From assembly GCA_036245525.1 (NCBI GenBank), contig BTPG01000004.1, positions 53,127,810-53,191,809 on the forward strand: DNA of 64,000 nt, in the 5' to 3' direction. Source of the DNA: Semisulcospira habei. Lineage: Eukaryota > Mollusca > Gastropoda > Semisulcospiridae. The notes below the pieces were generated by a model, which was given only the letters and a program-made list of their open reading frames with translations, made no database searches and was not told where the DNA came from. Positions 1 to 12,019 of this stretch are shown one piece after another. Numbering within the stretch: the stretch's first letter is position 1; every line of letters begins with the position of its first letter. A program made the translations under genes and the position numbers.

Positions 1-2222
1 GATGACATAAATCACGTTGGTAGTTTGACATGTGAAGTATCTGTCTATGTTGAATTTGTAGCGTGGACCAATCACCACTGTAGAAGGGCAAATAAAAGGA
101 CATGTCTTGCAATTTGGAACATTGCACGGTGTGGAGCCGGAGGGTCTGGTGGTAGAACGAGGCTTAAGAGTAGAGCGAACAAGCATGTCTCGTAAATTAA
201 TATCCCTCTTGAAAGCCACCAACGGAGGTTCAGAAAAGATAGCAGCGGACTCTTTACTGGATGACAAAAGACCCCAGTTAGAAAGAAGTATTTTACGAAC
301 TGGATTGGTGTGCGGGTGGTAAACCATGGTTACGATGGGCCTGTCACTCTCAGCGGTAGGCTTAGTCTGCAGTATACTCGCGCGACTAAGTTTTTGTACT
401 GTTTGGAGAGAACCTTGAACAACAGTATGTGGGTAATGTCTGTCGATGAAAAATCCAGCCATTTCTTTGGATTGAACATCAAAATCTGATTTTTCGGAAC
501 AGATTCTTTTAAGCCGAAGAAACTGAGAAAATGGGATGCTATTCTTACATTTGGGGTTGTGCGAAGAGCGGTAGTCGAGGTATGAATGTGAATCGGTAGG
601 CTTGTAATGTATTGAAGTTTTCAACATTCCGCAGTCAATACTGATGCTCATGTCCAGAAAGTCGACTGAAGTAGTTGATATATTGTATGTGAACTTGATG
701 GATGGGTGGAAATCCTGCACGAAGTGAATGAAGTCTAAAAGTGCAGCGTGGGTCATGTGTGTAGCTCCGATACCATCATCGATGTAGCGTTTATACATCT
801 CAGGGACAGGCCCGGTGTATGTCTGAAGTATTTGGTTCTCAAGGAAACCCATGAAGAGGCAGGCATAGCTGGGTCCCATTTTAGTGCCCATCGCTACGCC
901 ACTGCACTGAGCGAAGGTGACGCCATCAAAGGAGAAACTGTTAAGAGAGAGAACCAATTCAGCCAGACGTATAAGAGTATGAGTAGGAGGTTGTTTATGA
1001 CTTCTTTGGTTGAGGAAGTACGAAAGTGCATTGAGGCCGTCATTGTGCGGTATGACAGTATATAGTGAAGTGACATCAAGTGTAAACAACAGTTCAGGTT
1101 TGAAAAGTTGTTTCTGGTTGACTTGGTCTATGATCTCTAGAGCATGGTTGGTGTCTTTAATGTAGGTAGGTAGAGACTGGACAAAGGGTTGGAAGATGAT
1201 GTCCAGGTATTCGGAGATGTGTTCTGTGGGACAGCTGCAAGCTGACACTATGGGGCGGCCGGGATTGTTGAGTTTGTGAATTTTGGGGAGAAGGTAAAAG
1301 TTAGGTTGCTTAGGCCGCTTTTTGATGAGGAGATTAGCTGTTGAAGGAAGCTCTCCTTGAAGAATCATCTCTTTGACTGTCTTGGAGATGCGCTTTTGAT
1401 CAGCTTGGAGGGAGCTTTCGTTAAGGTGTTGGTAGTGTTCTGGGTTCTCTAACTGTCTGTAGGCCTCTTTGATGTACAGATCTCTGTCCCATACAACGAC
1501 GGCGCCCCCTTTATCGGCTGGTTTGATGACGATGTCGCTTCTGTTACGAAGATTTGTGAGAGCGTCGAGTTCAGCTTTTGTAAGATTGGAGCGAGGAATG
1601 GAATTGAATTTGAGTTTTCCAATGTCAGACATGGTTTTCTTAATGTAGCATTCAAGTTCAGGAAGTTTACCATGAGGTGGTTCTCTGCGGACAGGCGTGG
1701 CAAAACGATCAACGAAGATGTCACCAACCTTCTGAGTTCGTGGTCGATGGCCCAGGACAGCCATCCATCGAAGAGACCTATAGAAAATCTGGAGATCTCT
1801 GATGAGTTCGTATTTGTTTATAGTAGGCTGTCTCGGAACAAACTTTAAACCTCTGGAGAGGACAGCTCTTTCATCGTTTGTCAGAGTTAAATCTTCAGGA
1901 ATGCACTGCACTAGATTCCTGTGAGGTGTAGTGGTACCGACTAAGGCGCAGTGGAGGTGCGTAGTGGTTACAGCGTCAGACAAAGTACTAGAGGGGTCTT
2001 GTATCGTAGTAAGCAACGGAGTGCAAGTGGCCTCAACGTCATGTAAAACGGAAGTCGAAGGAGGGGTGCCGCTAACGTCCAATGTGGGTGCGCAAGCGGC
2101 AACACCAATCTCTCCGTAAGCATCGGAGGTCACCTTTCCGGATGAAGGAAGAGATGGTGCGGCGGCAACATCCGACGTAGGCACGCTAACGGCAACACCA
2201 TCCTCAACTTTGGACAATGGCA
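1..2222 (-). mobile_element. Penelope-like element, second copy (partial, runs off window)
   Basis: On the minus strand this encodes the same protein as the right-hand copy, from its N-terminal region to the start of the GIY-YIG domain, with no internal break that I found. The C-terminal 90 residues or so and the 3' UTR would lie left of the window. The two copies are joined at their 5' ends. Penelope-like elements often occur as partial tandem or inverted dimers, which fits. Confidence 0.85.
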
Positions 2223-4498
2223 GAGGACGGGCAGCTCCAACGACCAAAACAGGTGCGTGAGCCATTGTCCAAAGTGTGCCATTGTCCAAAGTTGAGGATG
2301 GTGTTGCCGTTAGCGTGCCTACGTCGGATGTTGCCGCCGCACCATCTCTTCCTTCATCCGGAAAGGTGACCTCCGATGCTTACGGAGAGATTGGTGTTGC
2401 CGCTTGCGCACCCACATTGGACGTTAGCGGCACCCCTCCTTCGACTTCCGTTTTACATGACGTTGAGGCCACTTGCACTCCGTTGCTTACTACGATACAA
2501 GACCCCTCTAGTACTTTGTCTGACGCTGTAACCACTACGCACCTCCACTGCGCCTTAGTCGGTACCACTACACCTCACAGGAATCTAGTGCAGTGCATTC
2601 CTGAAGATTTAACTCTGACAAACGATGAAAGAGCTGTCCTCTCCAGAGGTTTAAAGTTTGTTCCGAGACAGCCTACTATAAACAAATACGAACTCATCAG
2701 AGATCTCCAGATTTTCTATAGGTCTCTTCGATGGATGGCTGTCCTGGGCCATCGACCACGAACTCAGAAGGTTGGTGACATCTTCGTTGATCGTTTTGCC
2801 ACGCCTGTCCGCAGAGAACCACCTCATGGTAAACTTCCTGAACTTGAATGCTACATTAAGAAAACCATGTCTGACATTGGAAAACTCAAATTCAATTCCA
2901 TTCCTCGCTCCAATCTTACAAAAGCTGAACTCGACGCTCTCACAAATCTTCGTAACAGAAGCGACATCGTCATCAAACCAGCCGATAAAGGTGGCGCCGT
3001 CGTTGTATGGGACAGAGATCTGTACATCAAAGAGGCCTACAGACAGTTAGAGAACCCAGAACACTACCAACACCTTAACGAAAGCTCCCTCCAAGCTGAT
3101 CAAAAGCGCATCTCCAAGACAGTCAAAGAGATGATTCTTCAAGGAGAGCTTCCTTCAACAGCTAATCTCCTCATCAAAAAGCGGCCTAAGCAACCTAACT
3201 TTTACCTTCTCCCCAAAATTCACAAACTCAACAATCCCGGCCGCCCCATAGTGTCAGCTTGCAGCTGTCCCACAGAACACATCTCCGAATACCTGGACAT
3301 CATCTTCCAACCCTTTGTCCAGTCTCTACCTACCTACATTAAAGACACCAACCATGCTCTAGAGATCATAGACCAAGTCAACCAGAAACAACTTTTCAAA
3401 CCTGAACTGTTGTTTACACTTGATGTCACTTCACTATATACTGTCATACCGCACAATGACGGCCTCAATGCACTTTCGTACTTCCTCAACCAAAGAAGTC
3501 ATAAACAACCTCCTACTCATACTCTTATACGTCTGGCTGAATTGGTTCTCTCTCTTAACAGTTTCTCCTTTGATGGCGTCACCTTCGCTCAGTGCAGTGG
3601 CGTAGCGATGGGCACTAAAATGGGACCCAGCTATGCCTGCCTCTTCATGGGTTTCCTTGAGAACCAAATACTTCAGACATACACCGGGCCTGTCCCTGAG
3701 ATGTATAAACGCTACATCGATGATGGTATCGGAGCTACACACATGACCCACGCTGCACTTTTAGACTTCATTCACTTCGTGCAGGATTTCCACCCATCCA
3801 TCAAGTTCACATACAATATATCAACTACTTCAGTCGACTTTCTGGACATGAGCATCAGTATTGACTGCGGAATGTTGAAAACTTCAATACATTACAAGCC
3901 TACCGATTCACATTCATACCTCGACTACCGCTCTTCGCACAACCCCAAATGTAAGAATAGCATCCCATTTTCTCAGTTTCTTCGGCTTAAAAGAATCTGT
4001 TCCGAAAAATCAGATTTTGATGTTCAATCCAAAGAAATGGCTGGATTTTTCATCGACAGACATTACCCACATACTGTTGTTCAAGGTTCTCTCCAAACAG
4101 TACAAAAACTTAGTCGCGCGAGTATACTGCAGACTAAGCCTACCGCTGAGAGTGACAGGCCCATCGTAACCATGGTTTACCACCCGCACACCAATCCAGT
4201 TCGTAAAATACTTCTTTCTAACTGGGGTCTTTTGTCATCCAGTAAAGAGTCCGCTGCTATCTTTTCTGAACCTCCGTTGGTGGCTTTCAAGAGGGATATT
4301 AATTTACGAGACATGCTTGTTCGCTCTACTCTTAAGCCTCGTTCTACCACCAGACCCTCCGGCTCCACACCGTGCAATGTTCCAAATTGCAAGACATGTC
4401 CTTTTATTTGCCCTTCTACAGTGGTGATTGGTCCACGCTACAAATTCAACATAGACAGATACTTCACATGTCAAACTACCAACGTGATTTATGTCATC
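1..4498. repeat. 4.5 kb near-perfect inverted repeat (two PLE copies head to head)
   Basis: Bases 1-2222 are the reverse complement of 2277-4498, with a 54-bp unpaired spacer (2223-2276). Pairing runs position by position (1 with 4498, 2222 with 2277). In the parts compared I found one difference: at the DKGG codons the left arm has GGG and the right arm GGT, a silent change. The left arm is cut by the window edge, so the palindrome may be longer. Such identity means a very recent inverted duplication, ongoing conversion, or a fold-back read or assembly artefact. Confidence 0.95.
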
Positions 4499-4768
4499 TC
4501 CTGTGTGAAATGCGGCCAACTCTATGTTGGAGAGACGGAAAGAACCATCAACGACCGTTTTAAAGAACATCTTCAGTCGGTCAAGTACCATTACAATAGA
4601 CCGGTCGGGCGACATTTCAACCAGGCCGATCACTCCGTCTCGGACATTCGTGTTAAAGGCCTCTGGCTTATGCAAGCCAGTAATGTCTGGGCCAGGAAAG
4701 ACCGAGAAAAATTTTTGATTAATAAACTGGGCACTGTGGCGCCACTTGGGATGAATATGAAAGATTAA
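2276..4768 (+). CDS. Penelope-like retroelement polyprotein (reverse transcriptase + GIY-YIG endonuclease)
   Basis: An open frame of 830 codons encodes a Penelope-like (PLE) protein for RNA-templated insertion into the genome. In order: a low-complexity S/T/P/V-rich N-terminus (about 1-100); the PLE-typical KPADKGGAVVVW motif (about 235); LPKIHK and GRPIVS; RT motif A in TLDVTSLYT; motif B around GVAMGTKMGPS; the catalytic YIDD in YKRYIDDG; the FLDM motif; a Cys-rich linker (CNVPNCKTC); and a GIY-YIG-type nuclease starting VIYVISC with LYVGETERTINDRFKEH. The first codon of the listed frame is GTG. The frame is open back to a stop at 2258-2260, and its first ATG is at 2735 (residue 154), just upstream of the core domains. 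The copy is therefore probably 5'-truncated, or translation starts within the N-terminal region. All RT and nuclease motifs look intact, so the element is young. Confidence 0.9.
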   Translation: MPLSKVEDGVAVSVPTSDVAAAPSLPSSGKVTSDAYGEIGVAACAPTLDVSGTPPSTSVLHDVEATCTPLLTTIQDPSSTLSDAVTTTHLHCALVGTTTPHRNLVQCIPEDLTLTNDERAVLSRGLKFVPRQPTINKYELIRDLQIFYRSLRWMAVLGHRPRTQKVGDIFVDRFATPVRREPPHGKLPELECYIKKTMSDIGKLKFNSIPRSNLTKAELDALTNLRNRSDIVIKPADKGGAVVVWDRDLYIKEAYRQLENPEHYQHLNESSLQADQKRISKTVKEMILQGELPSTANLLIKKRPKQPNFYLLPKIHKLNNPGRPIVSACSCPTEHISEYLDIIFQPFVQSLPTYIKDTNHALEIIDQVNQKQLFKPELLFTLDVTSLYTVIPHNDGLNALSYFLNQRSHKQPPTHTLIRLAELVLSLNSFSFDGVTFAQCSGVAMGTKMGPSYACLFMGFLENQILQTYTGPVPEMYKRYIDDGIGATHMTHAALLDFIHFVQDFHPSIKFTYNISTTSVDFLDMSISIDCGMLKTSIHYKPTDSHSYLDYRSSHNPKCKNSIPFSQFLRLKRICSEKSDFDVQSKEMAGFFIDRHYPHTVVQGSLQTVQKLSRASILQTKPTAESDRPIVTMVYHPHTNPVRKILLSNWGLLSSSKESAAIFSEPPLVAFKRDINLRDMLVRSTLKPRSTTRPSGSTPCNVPNCKTCPFICPSTVVIGPRYKFNIDRYFTCQTTNVIYVISCVKCGQLYVGETERTINDRFKEHLQSVKYHYNRPVGRHFNQADHSVSDIRVKGLWLMQASNVWARKDREKFLINKLGTVAPLGMNMKD

Positions 4769-5132
4769 CTTTTTGGACCTTACCTGTGTCTTCTACTAAC
4801 TGTCATTTACATTACCGAGTCGCTTCTGTATGACTACTCACTAACCAGATAGGTGCGGCTGGCGCTGATTGATGTGTACTTTGTGCCTCCCATGGGGACT
4901 TTTTCAGCGCTGGCCTTACGTTAAGTTGGATCCCTTGCCCTTCCCTGTCGGGCGCCTGGTCGCCGGTCCTTGGATTTATGCGCGGGTGTGGGGGGCGATC
5001 ATGTGCATTCCCTTGGGGATGTATGTGGTCGTCTTGTTCGCATGCCTGTGCGTTTGTCCGTGGGCTGGAGGGTGCCTGTTGGGCGGGGCTGGTGGCTCTG
5101 TTTGTTTGCCTTTCCCCCCCCCTCCCTTTTTG

Positions 5133-5135
<3 letters not shown>

Positions 5136-5212
<77 letters not shown>
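5136..5212. repeat. (TC)n microsatellite
   Basis: Nearly pure TC dinucleotide run of about 75 bp. Confidence 0.95.
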
Positions 5213-5573
5213 TCCCCCTTTCTCTATCTCTTCCCTTTCCTCCTCCCCTTCCCCCGCCCCTTTTGTCTTTCTCTCCCCCCACAAGTTTTTTTTTTTTTTT
5301 TTTGTTTGGAGTTACCCTTGAAGATGGTTTCACAACTACCTACTCTCCTCTTATACCATTATTCTCTTACTGAATTTGATTATTTGCTTTGTTTCATCGA
5401 TATTCCTTGTTGTGTACCATGCTAAATGCTGGGGTTTTTTTCCCGGGGTCCTCCCGTTTTTCCCCGAGGTAGTCCTCAACTCGATGGTGATATAAAGTTT
5501 GCCTTCGGGTTGGTGTTTAGCTGGCTTTGTGTATTAGACACTCAGCCTACTTCGTGCCCAAGGGTACTCCCCG

Positions 5574-5816
<243 letters not shown>

Positions 5817-6059
5817 TCCGGCCTCACACACGCGCATTTACTTTTGCTCGCTCCTGCGCGCGCTTACACACACTCTTGTCTCTCGTGTTTAGTTTCTCTC
5901 GGAGTCTTTCTCTTACGATTTTTTTCTTTGACGTCATTTTTACTTTTGTTCTTCCTTTCCTTTTCTTTTCTTTTTCTTTTTCTTTTTACGTCACCTTCAG
6001 TTGCCACATTCCTTCTGCATCTGAAGATAAGTAGCGACTAATGTCTCTGTTTGTTTGTC

Positions 6060-6150
6060 TATTTTGACAAAGGGTATTTACCCGAAATATTAATAAATTG
6101 TGTTGTACCGTTTTTTCTAAGCGTGTTTCTTTCTCCGTTGGGTACTTCTT
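6060..6150 (+). repeat. Likely 3' terminal module of the PLE
   Basis: Holds a short hairpin GGGTATTTACCC followed at once by GAAA and an AATAAAT-like run, then the block TTCTAAGCGTGTTTCTTTCT. The same block recurs at 10487, 13801-13890, 18703-18830 and, inverted, at 37118. The GAAA after a short stem recalls the hammerhead ribozymes known in PLE repeats, but CTGANGA is absent next to the stem, so at best it is a decayed relic. Confidence 0.5.
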
Positions 6151-6373
6151 TACTTGAACTTTTGCATATAGCTAGTTTGGAGAAAGACATTGGATGAGTT
6201 CGTTAGCCAGCTTTGTATCCTTTCAACTTCTTTGGTAAAAAAAATTTTTTTCTTCAGAAAATAATTAAAACGGTAAAAAAAAATCTTCACTTCTAGAGAA
6301 AGTCAGACAGTGCCGGTGGCGTAAAAGAAGCAACTCCGTCACCACGCTGACACCGATACTCTAAATATGACGT

Positions 6374-6467
<94 letters not shown>

Positions 6468-7374
6468 CGCTCTTTCTCACACACATGCGCGCATCTCCAA
6501 GATGCATAGATCCTCATGTTCCCGGAAGGCGCATGAATATCTATGTCTCTTGAGGATGTTTGGAGCGCGCGCATGCACACACGTACACGCAAACACATCG
6601 ACGCGCGCTTTCAGAAGAGCATGCCGGTGTACTTAGTATATAATGTAGCTAGGTAAAGTAAACCTAATTTCACACAAATTATAGCAAGAATGAAATTGTA
6701 CCTTGAAATTCTAGTTTTGTCACCATTTTCCCCGAGTCTTGATGCGATAGCTAATCTCGTTAAATATAAAATTACGTAAAAAAAAAAAAAAATAAGGTCA
6801 TGACAAATGACGTTTGACAAACCAATGACGCGTGTGCACTGCGCGCGCCCCTTCTAGAGTTCACTATGACGCATTGGCACATCTGCGAGGCTTTTTTTTT
6901 TTCAGGAGATATTTCAATATCAGAATCAAGTCAAAGACAAAAGGTGAAGACCCTTGACAGCGAAGACAGCTCTCATATAGAGGGGACTTTGTGGGTTATG
7001 GTTCATCCCATCTTGCCTTTTGTTGCGTTAGAAACAGAGTGAGCATTCAGATGCGGGCTGCGGCAAGAAATGACACTCAAGGAGACCGCCATCTTTAATT
7101 TAATCCCTGCACTGTCACAGACGCAAAGTACGTCTGTAAAATCCCATCCATTCAAGGAGCACAGATATAAATCGGTACAACAACAGTGATGTTGCTAGAA
7201 ATTTTCAGCATAGGCCAATTGGCCGATTCAGTCACAAACCTTTAGGACATTTTCAAAATCTTTCGGCCACCATTTTGATTTACAAAAATGTTGCCACTAA
7301 TACCACACACAGAACACTGAAGAAAAAAGCATGGAAGCACGCCCTTAGGCTCGGCAACAAGGGGAGTTTTTTTT

Positions 7375-7378
<4 letters not shown>
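6151..7378. other. No gene seen; contains (TC)n at 6376-6470
   Basis: AT-rich sequence without a supported exon. The only clear structure is the pure TC run at 6376-6470, flanked by a CA/CG-rich tail. Confidence 0.7.
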
Positions 7379-7409
<31 letters not shown>

Positions 7410-7913
7410 TGATGCATTGTCTGCTTGGCGCCACCTTCCGATACGCGATGCTCGACAATAACTCGTAACTCATAACACCTTTATTTATCCGATAGGAAAT
7501 TCAGGGCTTCCGTTTTCACAACAGTTTAAAGGGTCTGTAGACCCCCAGGTATAAATTTTAGAGGGTACACAGACCCCCATCTGAGCATTATAGAGGGTCC
7601 GCAGATTTATTTAAGAAAAACTGCATCATCTGTATGTTCCTTAAAATAAATTAACTCATTTCGCTCTCTCCTCTAAATGTGTTGTGACAGTGTGTGTGTC
7701 CTTTCCATGATACTGATTCTTTAACTGGTGAGCTATCGCGCAAAATCCTGTCTCCCTCGCTCTCTCTCTCACACACAGAAAAACATATCTATTTATATAT
7801 TTGTATGATCGTTTGATAATGTATTGTAATTGATAATATAGCGTTTTCTGCTGAATGCGGCAGATTGACAACCAAAGTATGACTTCTCTAAACTCTCTCT
7901 CTCTCTCTCACTG

Positions 7914-7988
<75 letters not shown>
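7379..7988. repeat. Microsatellite cluster: (TC)n 7379-7407 and (TG)n 7915-7988
   Basis: A short TC run and a 74-bp TG run, with unremarkable sequence between them. The His/Thr-rich frame on the minus strand is a CA-repeat translation. Confidence 0.9.
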
Positions 7989-7990
<2 letters not shown>

Positions 7991-9018
7991 CTGATGTACA
8001 TAAAAGTTTATTTCAACCCATTTAACCACTCAGAAAGACGTGTTTCTCTAATTTTTGCCTAAAAACTGTGTACCAGAAGATGGATCGACCACGATTTAAA
8101 AAAAAAACTTACAAACTTATTTGTGTTAAAATTTCTGGACTTGCTTTTTGAGTTTGCCTCAGTGCACATTGCGCATGCCATTCGTGTGCCGTCGTGCTTT
8201 AGCCATAAAAATACACGCAGCGCAGCCACGAACTCTTAACTCAAACTGCGTCGTAGCGGCGGTGCCACACGCGGCCCATGTGTATCATATCTGGTACTGT
8301 CGCTTGTCGATGGAGATGGCGGTGTCGAAGTGCAATTTTCTTCATCGCGATTCAGTATCAAGATCAGACGGTGCTGAATTGAAGAATCCGAAGCATTCCA
8401 GCTTCCTTTGCTTTTTCTCCGCCATTTACAACTTCGTTCAAGATCGAAAGCGAAACGCACGATGCCGTATCCCATAATAGTATGTATGGTGACGTCACAG
8501 CAAGTAACGCGTTCAACATGTAGCGCGCGCTTTGTAATAACACGCTGACACCACACATAAACTAACATTTTGCCCGCCCAGTTACAATCGCACGGACCCC
8601 GGAGTCGGGTCGATTCTGAACGCAGCCGCGACTGAGCGAGCCGCCAAACGAACCAACTCATCACTAAAAATAGAAGACTGTCACCGACCTCTGTTATGGT
8701 ACGCGGCACGGTGGCGAAAGGATATTGCGTCTCGGACGCAGATGCACTGAATTTTAGTGCGTCTGACTACCCCTTAGTTACGTGATTTTGAGTTTTAATG
8801 CGTCATAGACGCACTAAAACGGAAGCGGCCCTGAAATTAATATGGCCAGAAGCAATAATAACGAAACAGACATGAGACAAGCAAACAAAAAACGGACAAA
8901 GGGTGGCCGAATGAGGCGTAAAACCTTAGGACAGCGGGCCGATCAGAACGTCACTCTTTCGGACATTTTGGAATTTTATCGGTGAATGGCCGATTTGCCG
9001 ACGAAAACGACATCACTG
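7989..9018. other. No gene seen; CpG-rich patch
   Basis: 8150-8750 is noticeably richer in CG dinucleotides than its surroundings and has a CRE-like TGACGTCA at 8490. No coding homology was recognised; the 157-codon minus-strand frame has no motif. A regulatory role is possible but unsupported. Confidence 0.4.
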
Positions 9019-9088
9019 CAACAAGAGGCAAAGAACCTCATGAGCCCCCGCATTTGCGGGGGCTCATGGGGTTCTTTGCCTCTTGTTG
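9019..9088. repeat. HP-B hairpin
   Basis: Palindrome of about 33-bp arms with a small AT loop. Both arms carry AAAGAACC/GGTTCTTT where other copies have ATAGATCC/GGATCTAT. Confidence 0.9.
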
Positions 9089-10069
9089 TAGACTGATGTT
9101 CGCAGTTTCCTAACAGTGATGAGGTCAGCAACTGTAGACTTAGGGGCTTGTGGAAATAAAGATACCTTTCCATGGAGTTAGTTATTTGGGCTGAACGCCG
9201 GTCAGGCAGCATGGGCCATCTTACGGCGGCCCTTTCACGGAGCAGACTGATTGTTTGTGTAGTGTGTGTATGTAGTGTAGGTATGTGTCCGTCTTCACGC
9301 GACAAGGAGACATCGTTAGCAGCTGGCAAAACCCCGCTGCCTTCCCGCCATGCTCCTTTCACGGGAGATTATCCACTCTGCCACAGGATTACGGCCCCTT
9401 GTCGTCAATTGTCCCGCTAGCTTGCTAATGAGCTTCCTGTAGGGATTCCTTGGCCAGTCCCCGCCGCCTGCAAGAGGCGTAGATTCTCATGAAGCCCCTG
9501 CAGCCTCTTGGGCCCTTTGAGAATCTATGTTACTCGCCAAAGAGGATCATGCTACGGCCATTCATGTCAGTGGTTTGTGCCTGTCTGTAGTAAGTTGAAG
9601 TTCTGTAGTAGTTGATGAAAATGTGTCACCCGACGCAGGGGAATCAGAACAGTTGTGTCTACATCTTGGTTTTAGATCTGCGTCTGCGTTAGGCTGCCTC
9701 GCGTAATGCAGTTTTACTCGGATCACCTTCGGCTTGTTTTAAACCTGTATTCCGTCCTCAGAGATTATTTTGTGGTTTCACCATGTACGGCAACATGCGG
9801 TTCGCGATGATTCACTCCAACAGGTGGTGTCCTACTGTGCAGCGGTTCATTGGGCCGATGTCGGCCTCCGTTTTCCCGCGCCCTTTCTGCTCGGTGAAGG
9901 CAAAAGACAGAGGGGCATCTTACTCAGAACTCTTGCGAAGAGAACGAATCACCTCACAACTGAGGACGCAGAGCCATCAGCTGGACGCGCATTTGGGTTT
10001 TGAAATATACCGTGCATTCAACAACCGAAACCCACTACCGTCCGAGGAACACGACACAAATTGGTCTTA
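9089..10069. other. No gene seen; decayed HP-B at 9470-9538 and short repeat tails
   Basis: 9470-9538 has a left HP-B arm (GCAAGAGGCGTAGATTCTCA) and a diverged right arm. 9940-9975 is an inverted copy of the CCTCAGTTGTGAGGTGATTC module of the 11 kb array. 9170-9240 resembles an interspersed repeat tail also seen near 27130. Two short overlapping frames at 9770-10070 have no recognisable domain. Confidence 0.6.
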
Positions 10070-10178
10070 GCAAGAGGCATAGATTCTCATGAGCCCCCGC
10101 GACAGCGGGGGCTCATGAGGATCTATGCCTCTTTGCAGTTGAATCGCGTTCACCTTTTCTCGGCAGTGAAGGGGTTAA
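10070..10178. mobile_element. HP-B element, right part with TTAA end
   Basis: Hairpin at 10070-10136 (arms pair around GCGACAGC), followed by the usual right tail CGGCAGTGAAGGGGTTAA ending at 10178. The left terminus is not recognisable. Confidence 0.8.
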
Positions 10179-11040
10179 GACGAATGAGAAAACGCTGCGT
10201 CAGGCGTGTGCAAACTGAGACAGTGTGAAAAGTGAGAGTTCATTGTAATGCACACAGGGACAATCTTGATTGTCACAAAACGTACTCACTTCTTGTTAAT
10301 TTTTTTAAAAAAATTTAATTGCCTCTACTGGGTAGACTTCGGGACATTGGTTTTGTTTAAATACTGGTTGCATTGTTTCTTTTTTTTTTGGTTGTTGTCG
10401 TCCATGGTATTGGATTTATATCTTTATTCTTTCATGTCAGTTTTCCAGCAAAACCTGTACTGCGAACAATTTCAGAGGATATCCCAACGCAGAAAGAAAC
10501 ACGCTTAGAAAAGACAACAGAGTGTATTGATATTTCAAACAAGTACACAATTCGCAATGTCTCTTTTCCTGACGGGAGGATACAACTCGTCGGACTGCAT
10601 TTTACAAGCTTTGCAGTCACCTCTTTGTCTGGAGTTTGTGACGATTTCGATTATCTTACGTCACATTTTACGTCACAAATTATACTCTGTTTTTCATTGG
10701 GCAATTTTCCCCTCTTGTGTGACTGGAATTGTCAGACATTTTTTGGAAAGAAGACTCACTGCAACATGTACACCCTGAGGTCTGATTCTGGGTCATCTTT
10801 TTGCCTTCGCGCTGACAAAAGAATTTACCTGTGTGTCTCTTTCCAAATACCTGAGCCACCTGATGTTTCTATTTGCCGTGCTATCATATCCAATGGCGGA
10901 TGATAATATTTATAGCGGTTAGTGGCCCGCGGCCGCTGATTCTGGATCTTATCTGGGATCGTTTTAGTTTGTTGCGGAAACTCAAAAGTGGAGCGAGAGA
11001 TCCTATCGCAGGTCGGACAAGGAAACTCCAGCTGATGCTT
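10179..11040. other. No gene seen
   Basis: 10487-10515 carries the block CCCAACGCAGAAAGAAACAC found at the PLE 3' end and in two inverted-repeat elements. Several overlapping short frames at 10250-10900 lack any domain. The rest is unassigned. Confidence 0.6.
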
Positions 11041-11765
11041 CTCGTTGTGTCCTCAGTTGTGAGGTGATTCGTTCTCTTCGCAAGAGGCATAGATCCCCAT
11101 CAGTCCGTGCACCTGCACGGGCTCATGAGAATCAATGCCTCTTGTCGAAAATTGTTATTAGTATTTTCACAATACGATCTTAGTTTTTGGTGTGTGACCT
11201 CAGTTGTGAGGTGATTCCTTCTCTTCGCAAGAGACATAGATCCTCATGAGCCCGTGCAGCTACAGGGGCTCATGAAGATCAATGCCTCTTGACGACAGCC
11301 ATAAGCCGTATTATTTTGCACAATAGGAGCTTCGTTTTCGGTTTGTGGCCTCAGTTGTGCGGCGATTTTTCTTTTAAGAGGCATAGATCTTCATGTTCCC
11401 GTGCAGCCGCACGGGCTTATGAAGATGTATGTCTCTTGCTGAGAGACAGTTGTGAGCTGTTTTTGCATCTTCTTTCACAGCTTTGTAGTCATAATACGAT
11501 GTTTGGTTTTCTGGAGTGTCCTCGGCGGTTTTATGCGCAAGAGGCATTGATCCTCAAGAGCCCGGACAGAAGCACATGGGCTCATGAAGATCTATGCCAC
11601 TTGTTGACAAAATTATTGGCCGCATTTTCACGTATTCGTTCATCAAGCGATCTTGTATCTCGTCGTGTGTTCTCAGTTGTGCAACAAACCCGTCCACTTT
11701 TAAGAAGCGTAGACTCTGCAGTCTACAATTCAAGGGTAAATGAGGATCTGTGTCTTAAGGGCAGC
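11041..11765. repeat. Tandem array of a ~147-163 bp unit, each with an HP-B hairpin
   Basis: The module CCTCAGTTGTGAGGTGATTC followed by an HP-B hairpin repeats with spacing of about 147, 147 and 163 bp; hairpins lie at 11080-11145, 11227-11291, 11374-11439 and 11537-11605. A fifth, very decayed unit follows near 11665-11760. The hairpin and its flank were duplicated together, and arms diverge unit by unit while staying mostly paired. Confidence 0.85.
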
Positions 11766-12019
11766 TGTAAGCCTGTGTACGTCTACTTTCACACCTATTT
11801 ATGTATTATGCGAAAGAGGTCATAAGTACTTTTAGGAGCTATTTTGATTTCCCCTGAGGTCACTTGGGGTCCGGAAGACCTGTCTTCTGCCGGAAGTGCA
11901 CCGGATCGACGGGAAAATTCAGCCTTCTGTGCATTCATTCACTATCCTGGGTTGGTAGCCTGGGGCCGTTATAAAAAGAGATGAAAATATTCTGGGCTTT
12001 TTGACGCTGCGGCAAACTT
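11766..12019. other. No feature seen
   Basis: Unassigned single-copy-looking sequence between the hairpin array and an HP-F palindrome. Confidence 0.6.

Noticed and set aside
6060..6150. Active hammerhead ribozyme in the PLE tail
   Set aside because: The GAAA after a stem is right, but the required CTGANGA does not precede the stem (TTGACAAA is found), so catalytic potential is not supported.
8236..8709. 157-codon minus-strand frame in the CpG-rich patch
   Set aside because: No recognisable domain or splice context; composition alone does not support a gene.
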